NCBI RefSeq assembly: GCF_011050415.1
Contig: NZ_DRFS01000006.1
Coordinates: 62,001 to 126,000 of the forward strand
Direction of reading: 5' to 3'
Source of the DNA: Halomonas sp.
GTDB taxonomy: Bacteria > Pseudomonadota > Gammaproteobacteria > Pseudomonadales > Halomonadaceae
Length of the DNA: 64,000 nt
The notes beneath the pieces are model-generated. The model was given only the letters and a program-made list of their open reading frames with translations. It had not been told where the DNA came from and did no database searches. The position numbers and the translations under genes are program-made. Numbering within the stretch: position 1 is the stretch's first letter; each line of letters opens with the position of its first letter. Positions 59,315 to 64,000 of this stretch are shown here, one piece after another.

Positions 59315-59779
59315 TTAATTGCTTGCCATATTGGACACAAATTGCTGAATAAGTTCTTCTAGCACCAGTGCTGACTGCGTATCACGGATAGTATCGCCCG
59401 CTGCCAACATCTCAGGATCGCCGCCCACGCTGAGGCCGATATACTGCTCACCCAGTAACCCTGCGGTAAGAATAGAGGCCGTGGAATCTCTGGAAAGCTG
59501 GCCTTCTAGCTCACTGTTCAATCTCAATACCACCCGTGCATCGTACCACTCGGTATCCAGTTCGATAGTTTCCACCCGCCCAACGGTAACACCGGCCATG
59601 GTGACCCGAGCGCGAGGCTTTAAACCGCCAATATTGGCAAAATTGGCTTCCAGCTGAAAGGACTGCGAAGGCGCGGAGAGCGTCAGCCCACTAACGCGCA
59701 AGCCTAGGAAAACGACCCCCAAGATGCCAGCAATCATAAACAAGCCAACACCGAACTCCATGGTTTTACTGCGTCTCAT
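59315..59779 (-). CDS. mlaD: MCE-domain protein MlaD
   Basis: Membrane-anchored periplasmic ring protein of the Mla complex. The 154-residue protein has one N-terminal membrane segment (about 7-26), a single MCE domain (about 38-120, with ANIGGLKPRARVTMAGVTVG) and a C-terminal helix expected to line the ring pore. ATG 59779 has GGAG 7 nt upstream. Confidence 0.95.
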   Translation of the reverse strand: MRRSKTMEFGVGLFMIAGILGVVFLGLRVSGLTLSAPSQSFQLEANFANIGGLKPRARVTMAGVTVGRVETIELDTEWYDARVVLRLNSELEGQLSRDSTASILTAGLLGEQYIGLSVGGDPEMLAAGDTIRDTQSALVLEELIQQFVSNMASN

Positions 59780-59795
59780 GAAACTGCTCCACCCA

Positions 59796-60596
59796 TCAAA
59801 GGCCGCCAAACATAACGGCAGTCAATACAAAATCAAGCCCCAGAACTGCAAGCGACGAATACACTACTGTGCGCGTTGTTGCGCGGGAGATACCTTCAGA
59901 CGTTGGCACCAGGTCATAGCCCTGGAATACTGCAATCCATGTGACTACCACGGCGAAAACAAGGCTTTTAATCATGCCGTTGCCGACATCATTAATGAAA
60001 TCCACGCTTGCCTGCATGTTGCTCCAGTAGGAGCCTTCAAATACGCCCAGCCACTCAACGCCAACTAAATAACCGCCCCAGATACCGACCACGCTAAAAC
60101 CCACGGTCAAAATAGGCAGCGCCACAAAACCTGCCCAAAGCCTTGGAGCCACGACGCGACGCAGTGGATCAACACCAATCATTTCCATACTGGTCAGCTG
60201 CTCGGTGGCCTTCATCAAGCCAATCTCAGCGGTCAGCGCAGAACCCGCACGTCCGGCAAACAGCAACGCCGCCACCACTGGCGCAAGCTCGCGCAAAAGC
60301 GAAAGCGCAACCATTTGGCCAAGCGCCTGTTCGGCGCCAAAGTCCACCAGTATGGTGTACCCCTGAAGTGCCAGCACCATGCCGATAAACAGCCCTGAAA
60401 CGAGCACAATGGCGAGCGACAGCACGCCGACAAAATGCATTTGCTGTAGCCACAGTCGCCAGCCCTCTCGGGACGGGATACCTATCGCGGACTGAGCCAG
60501 AAAGACACCGGCGCGCCCTAGCGCTTCCATTAGATCGCATCCACGACGCCCCAATCGAGTAATACGCGCGGTGCCACTTGAAAATTTTGACTGCAT
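59796..60596 (-). CDS. mlaE: Mla ABC transporter permease MlaE
   Basis: Integral inner-membrane subunit of MlaFEDB. The 266-residue protein has five to six hydrophobic segments, the coupling-helix region ([16 protein letters not shown]), [20 protein letters not shown] and [21 protein letters not shown], the family signatures of MlaE/DUF140. It lies 16 nt ahead of mlaD and 35 nt after mlaF. Confidence 0.95.
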   Translation of the reverse strand: MQSKFSSGTARITRLGRRGCDLMEALGRAGVFLAQSAIGIPSREGWRLWLQQMHFVGVLSLAIVLVSGLFIGMVLALQGYTILVDFGAEQALGQMVALSLLRELAPVVAALLFAGRAGSALTAEIGLMKATEQLTSMEMIGVDPLRRVVAPRLWAGFVALPILTVGFSVVGIWGGYLVGVEWLGVFEGSYWSNMQASVDFINDVGNGMIKSLVFAVVVTWIAVFQGYDLVPTSEGISRATTRTVVYSSLAVLGLDFVLTAVMFGGL

Positions 60597-60631
60597 TTAC
60601 CCTGCCCTGTATTTACCCTGCTTTAGTCCAT

Positions 60632-61453
60632 TTAGCCTGACGTTGACACTCTGGCATCGCCTAAAATGTCGCGATAAAACGCCTCTGCGGGGTAGTGAAA
60701 TGGCACCGGACCGTCGGGCTCGCCATGAATAAACTGACTTACCCGCGGATCCTGATTGATATCCAATGTCTGCGGCGTACCGTGAGCCACTACCTGACCA
60801 TCAGCGATTAGATAGAGGTAGTCTGCAATACTCAATGTTTCCTTAATATCGTGCGATACCACCACCGACGTCAGCTGCAGCGCTTGATTAAGGCGTTTAA
60901 TCAGTTGAACTAACACCCCCATTGAGATCGGGTCCTGACCGACAAACGGCTCATCATATAAAATCAGTTCAGGATCGAGGGCCATCGCGCGCGCCAAAGC
61001 CACCCGGCGAGCCATCCCCCCCGACAGCTCGGCAGGGGTTAATTCACGCGCACCTCGCAACCCCACGGCCTGAAGTTTTAACAATACTAAATCGCGCACC
61101 ATGGTATCGGGCAGATCTGTGTGTACCCGCAGCGGAAACGCCACATTTTCGAAGACATCTAAGTCGGAGAAAAGCGCACCACTCTGAAACAGCATCCCCA
61201 TTCGTTTACGCAGCGTAAATAGCGCTTTTCGGGATAGGCGGTGCACGTCTTGGCCATCGATTAAAATTCGCCCTCTATCAGGCACTAGCTGCCCGCCAAT
61301 CAATTTGAGGAGCGTGGTTTTACCCGTACCGCTAGGACCCATAATCGCCGTCACTTTTCCCCGCGGTACGGTCATATTTACGCCGCGGAAAATATCGTGT
61401 TCTCCACGTGAAAAATAGAGGTCTTCGATTTCGATAAAAGGAGTATCTGTCAT
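60632..61453 (-). CDS. mlaF: Mla ABC transporter ATPase MlaF
   Basis: Cytoplasmic ATPase of the phospholipid transporter. The 273-residue protein has Walker A MGPSGTGKTTLLKL, signature LSGGMARRVALARA and Walker B LILYDEPFVGQDP. It is the first gene of the mlaFEDCB-ibaG-murA-hisG-hisD run. A TATAAT (minus strand, 61494-61489) lies about 36 bp upstream without a clear -35. Confidence 0.95.
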   Translation of the reverse strand: MTDTPFIEIEDLYFSRGEHDIFRGVNMTVPRGKVTAIMGPSGTGKTTLLKLIGGQLVPDRGRILIDGQDVHRLSRKALFTLRKRMGMLFQSGALFSDLDVFENVAFPLRVHTDLPDTMVRDLVLLKLQAVGLRGARELTPAELSGGMARRVALARAMALDPELILYDEPFVGQDPISMGVLVQLIKRLNQALQLTSVVVSHDIKETLSIADYLYLIADGQVVAHGTPQTLDINQDPRVSQFIHGEPDGPVPFHYPAEAFYRDILGDARVSTSG

Positions 61454-61728
61454 AGATCAGTGACTCTTAGCGGGCGCAGTCAGGGCTCATTATATTACCC
61501 TATTTACTATCGCCGCAGTTAAAAAACAGCGTTTCTAAAACATTATCGAACAACGTACTATAACTCTACTAGACACCCCTAAGCGAACGGGTGTTCCTGT
61601 TAATATGAAAAACATTTAGCCCACAACCTTTACTGCGGCGGCAGTTAACTAGTGCCTATAAGCGCGATCAAGATGTTATTCTTACCCCCTTGATCCTTTT
61701 ATATTTTCAATTGTTAAGAGATATCGCT

Positions 61729-62715
61729 ATGCGCCAGCCTCTCGCTCCACCCAGCTTATTACGCGAAAGCGCACTGCGTACGCTGCAAATTGAGCAGGCG
61801 GCCATTGGTGGCCTTCAGGAAAAGCTGGACGAAAGCTTTGACCGTGCCTGCGAGCTGATACTCGCTTGCCAAGGGCGCGTGGTGGTCACTGGCATGGGTA
61901 AGTCAGGCCATATAGCAGGAAAACTTGCCGCAACGCTTGCCAGCACAGGTACGCCAGCTTTTTTTGTCCACCCAGGAGAAGCAAGCCACGGCGACCTCGG
62001 CATGATAACCCGGGCTGATGTCGTGCTTGCTCTTTCAAACTCTGGCGAAACGGTTGAAGTTACCGCTCTTCTACCACTTTTAAAGCGCTTGGGAATCCCA
62101 CTGGTTAGTATGACGGGGCGCCCAAACTCCACGCTGGCAAAACATGCGGATGCCCACTTAAACAGCGGCGTTGAGCGCGAAGCGTGCCCCTTGGATCTTG
62201 CGCCGACCAGCTCAACTACCGCTGCCCTTGCACTAGGCGACGCGCTGGCAGTAGCACTTCTCGAAGCGCGGGGCTTTACGGCCGAGGACTTTGCGCTCTC
62301 TCATCCTGGCGGCAGCCTGGGTAAGCGACTGCTACTTCGGGTAAGGGATCTTATGCACGATGGCACCCGACTGCCCCAAGTAGCGCTAGGCAGCCCGCTG
62401 CGCGATGCCTTGTTAGAAATCACTCGCCAAGGGCTGGGGTTCACCTGCGTCGTAGATAGTAACGGCCACTTAGCGGGGGTTTACACCGATGGCGACCTGC
62501 GACGCACCCTTGATCAGTTTCACAACCTGCATGACGTTCTTGTCGACGATGTCATGACGCGCCCCGGCAAACGCATTGGCCCCGACATCCTAGCCGCAGA
62601 AGCGGTTCGCATTATGGAAGAGAGCCGCATTACAGCTTTAGCCGTGGTGGATGAACAACAGCGACCTATTGGCGCTCTACATATGCACGACCTACTTGCC
62701 AGCGGCGTTATTTAA
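61729..62715 (+). CDS. kdsD: Arabinose-5-phosphate isomerase KdsD
   Basis: Converts ribulose-5-phosphate to arabinose-5-phosphate, the precursor of KDO. The 328-residue protein has a SIS domain with VVTGMGKSGHIAGKLAATL and FFVHPGEASHGDLGM, and two CBS domains (about 210-325). ATG 61729 with AAGAGA upstream is the likely start; the frame opens to 61690. Directly followed by kdsC. Confidence 0.95.
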   Translation: MRQPLAPPSLLRESALRTLQIEQAAIGGLQEKLDESFDRACELILACQGRVVVTGMGKSGHIAGKLAATLASTGTPAFFVHPGEASHGDLGMITRADVVLALSNSGETVEVTALLPLLKRLGIPLVSMTGRPNSTLAKHADAHLNSGVEREACPLDLAPTSSTTAALALGDALAVALLEARGFTAEDFALSHPGGSLGKRLLLRVRDLMHDGTRLPQVALGSPLRDALLEITRQGLGFTCVVDSNGHLAGVYTDGDLRRTLDQFHNLHDVLVDDVMTRPGKRIGPDILAAEAVRIMEESRITALAVVDEQQRPIGALHMHDLLASGVI

Positions 62716-62757
62716 CCCTCAATCACAAATGTTAGTGACTTACTTAACGGAGACTAT

Positions 62758-63300
62758 ATGAGCCTACCTGCATCCCTACTTGATCGGCTCCGTCGCGTAC
62801 GCCTATTGGCTCTGGATGTTGACGGCGTACTGACTGACGGTCGACTTTACTTTCAAGCTGATGGTATTGAAATCAAAGCTTTCCATACCCAAGATGGGCA
62901 TGGTCTAAAATTGCTAAAACGGGTGGGAATTCACGTTGCCCTGATCACAGGCCGTGATTCGCCAATGGTAAGCCAACGCGCAGCCGCACTCGGTATCGAC
63001 CACGTCTATCAAGGCAGTGAAGATAAGCTCACCACTTTGCGTAGCCTTTGCCAGCGCCTGGACTTAGAGCTGGAGCAAGTGGCCTACTGCGGTGATGACC
63101 TCCCTGACCTCTCCGCTATCAAGCGTTGCGGTGTCGGCATCACCGTTCCCAACGCACCGGACTATATGCACACCCATGCCGACTGGATCACCGAGCGACT
63201 AGGGGGACACGGCGCCGTGCGCGAAATATGTGACACGCTGCTCGATGCCCAAGGCCATTGGGGGGCGGTGTTGGATACCTATTTGCATGGTCGCACATAA
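62758..63300 (+). CDS. kdsC: KDO-8-phosphate phosphatase KdsC
   Basis: HAD-type phosphatase that releases KDO from KDO-8-phosphate. The 180-residue protein has LDVDGVLTDGRLYF with the nucleophile and acid-base Asp pair, ALITGRDSPMV (second motif), and YCGDDLPDL with the metal-binding Asp residues. CGGAGA stands ahead of the ATG. lptC begins directly after the stop. Confidence 0.96.
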   Translation: MSLPASLLDRLRRVRLLALDVDGVLTDGRLYFQADGIEIKAFHTQDGHGLKLLKRVGIHVALITGRDSPMVSQRAAALGIDHVYQGSEDKLTTLRSLCQRLDLELEQVAYCGDDLPDLSAIKRCGVGITVPNAPDYMHTHADWITERLGGHGAVREICDTLLDAQGHWGAVLDTYLHGRT

Positions 63301-63870
63301 ATGTTTAAACAACTTAAGACACGCATATGGCTAACGGGGCTTGTTATCGCCTTAGGGGCGCTGCTGGTTTGGCTTGAACCCGGCGGGCCTCAACAAGTAG
63401 CCATCGACCCCGATGCACAGGCACAAGAGCCTGGTCATGTGCTTGAAAACGCAGAAATAACCCTCTTCGGTGAAAATGGCAATGCCTTACAGTCGCTGCA
63501 AACACCGCACCTTATCCATACTCCGCAAAGCGGTGAAACGTGGTCAGAAGAGCCTAGAGCAGTTTTGTATGACAGCGAAAATCGTCAATGGCTAGCCAAC
63601 GCCGATGTCGGCACACTCAACGCCAACACTCATGCCCTTGTGCTATCCGGCTCAGCTCGTCTGATTGCCCCTGACGAAGGCTGGCAACTTGATACAGAGT
63701 TATTGCACTATGATGGACTAAATCAACATGCATGGAGTGAAACACCCGTTTTGCTGCAGCAGCCCCCACAGCAGATGAGCGCTTCACGTATGGATGCATG
63801 GCTTAATGATAGCCAGGTCCGCTTAACTGACAATGTGCGCGGCACGCATCCCCCGGCCACACAACGTTAA
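63301..63870 (+). CDS. lptC: LPS export system protein LptC
   Basis: Bitopic inner-membrane protein that receives LPS from LptBFG and hands it to LptA. The 189-residue protein has an N-terminal membrane segment (about 8-25) and a periplasmic beta-jellyroll (about 45-180), with LENAEITLFGENG and LHYDGLNQHAWSETPVLL. Its ATG abuts the kdsC stop, so translation is probably coupled. Confidence 0.92.
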   Translation: MFKQLKTRIWLTGLVIALGALLVWLEPGGPQQVAIDPDAQAQEPGHVLENAEITLFGENGNALQSLQTPHLIHTPQSGETWSEEPRAVLYDSENRQWLANADVGTLNANTHALVLSGSARLIAPDEGWQLDTELLHYDGLNQHAWSETPVLLQQPPQQMSASRMDAWLNDSQVRLTDNVRGTHPPATQR

Positions 63871-63881
63871 CAGGAGTCGCC

Positions 63882-64000
63882 ATGAAAACACTTATCTGCA
63901 CCGCTCTTATTGCACTAGCGGTACCGCTGTCAGCGGCGGCCCAGTCTAGCCCCTCCCAGCAGCAGGCTCCAGTGGAAGTAGAAGCCGATCGCTTAGACCT
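63882..64000 (+). CDS. lptA: LPS periplasmic bridge protein LptA (partial)
   Basis: Only the first 39 full codons are in the window. They encode a signal peptide (MKTLICTALIALAVPLSAAA, cleavage after the AAA) followed by a Gln/Ser-rich start and VEVEADRLDL, which matches the beginning of the LptA jellyroll. AGGAG lies 6 nt before the ATG, 11 nt after lptC. lptB would be expected next, outside the window. Confidence 0.88.
   Translation, partial: MKTLICTALIALAVPLSAAAQSSPSQQQAPVEVEADRLD

Overview
The window is an uninterrupted stretch of housekeeping chromosome from a Gram-negative gammaproteobacterium. It carries lipid A/LPS, Lol, Mla and Lpt genes, a complete division and cell wall (dcw) cluster, and a bc1 complex. 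Gene order in several blocks matches what I recall of Pseudomonas (rne-murB-ptp-kdsB-ycaR-lpxK; hisD-hisG-murA-ibaG-mla-kds-lpt). Protein style and moderate GC suggest the Halomonadaceae (Halomonas/Vreelandella). This is an inference from reading, not a database match. I see no mobile element, CRISPR array, tRNA or phage gene.

Layout. 1-3995: rne with a long structured leader, ending in a terminator shared with murB. 4016-11601 (minus): comEC-msbA-lpxK-ycaR-kdsB-LMW phosphatase-murB, a lipid A/KDO and cell wall operon. 11699-14285: a DUF2062 protein and the lipoprotein-release pair lolD/lolC. 14486-16480 (plus): aguA-aguB, agmatine to putrescine. 16571-22103 (minus): a Nudix/ThiE-like fusion, argJ, secA, and a small signal-peptide ORF just ahead of secA. 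22216: a DciA-family gene. 22816-40508 (minus): lpxC-ftsZ-ftsA-ftsQ-ddl-murC-murG-ftsW-murD-mraY-murF-murE-ftsI-ftsL-rsmH. 40577-40948: RNase P RNA. 40981-45061: rsmI, divergent from lpoA-yraN-diaA-dolP. 45156-50207 (minus): sspB, sspA, petCBA, rpsI, rplM. 50396-54522: zapE, zapG, a NIF3-like gene and a DegS/AlgW-type protease. 54594-61453 (minus): mlaFEDCB-ibaG-murA-hisG-hisD. 61729-end (plus): kdsD-kdsC-lptC-lptA, with lptA cut by the window edge.

How the genes work together. Most of the window builds the envelope. MurA-G, MraY, FtsW and FtsI make and polymerise peptidoglycan, with LpoA as a likely activator. LpxC, LpxK, KdsB/C/D, MsbA and LptA/C make and move LPS. LolCD moves lipoproteins and MlaB-F handles phospholipid asymmetry. 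SecA drives export. FtsA/Z/Q/L, ZapE and ZapG act in division. Many neighbours overlap by 1-4 nt, which suggests translational coupling.

The most interesting point is the 120-codon ORF at 21741-22103. It has a signal peptide and a C-terminal Arg-Gly-Pro-Pro motif, and ends 63 nt before secA, whose ribosome binding site sits in the loop of a predicted hairpin. That is the layout of an E. coli SecM-type translation-arrest export sensor, with a different arrest sequence.
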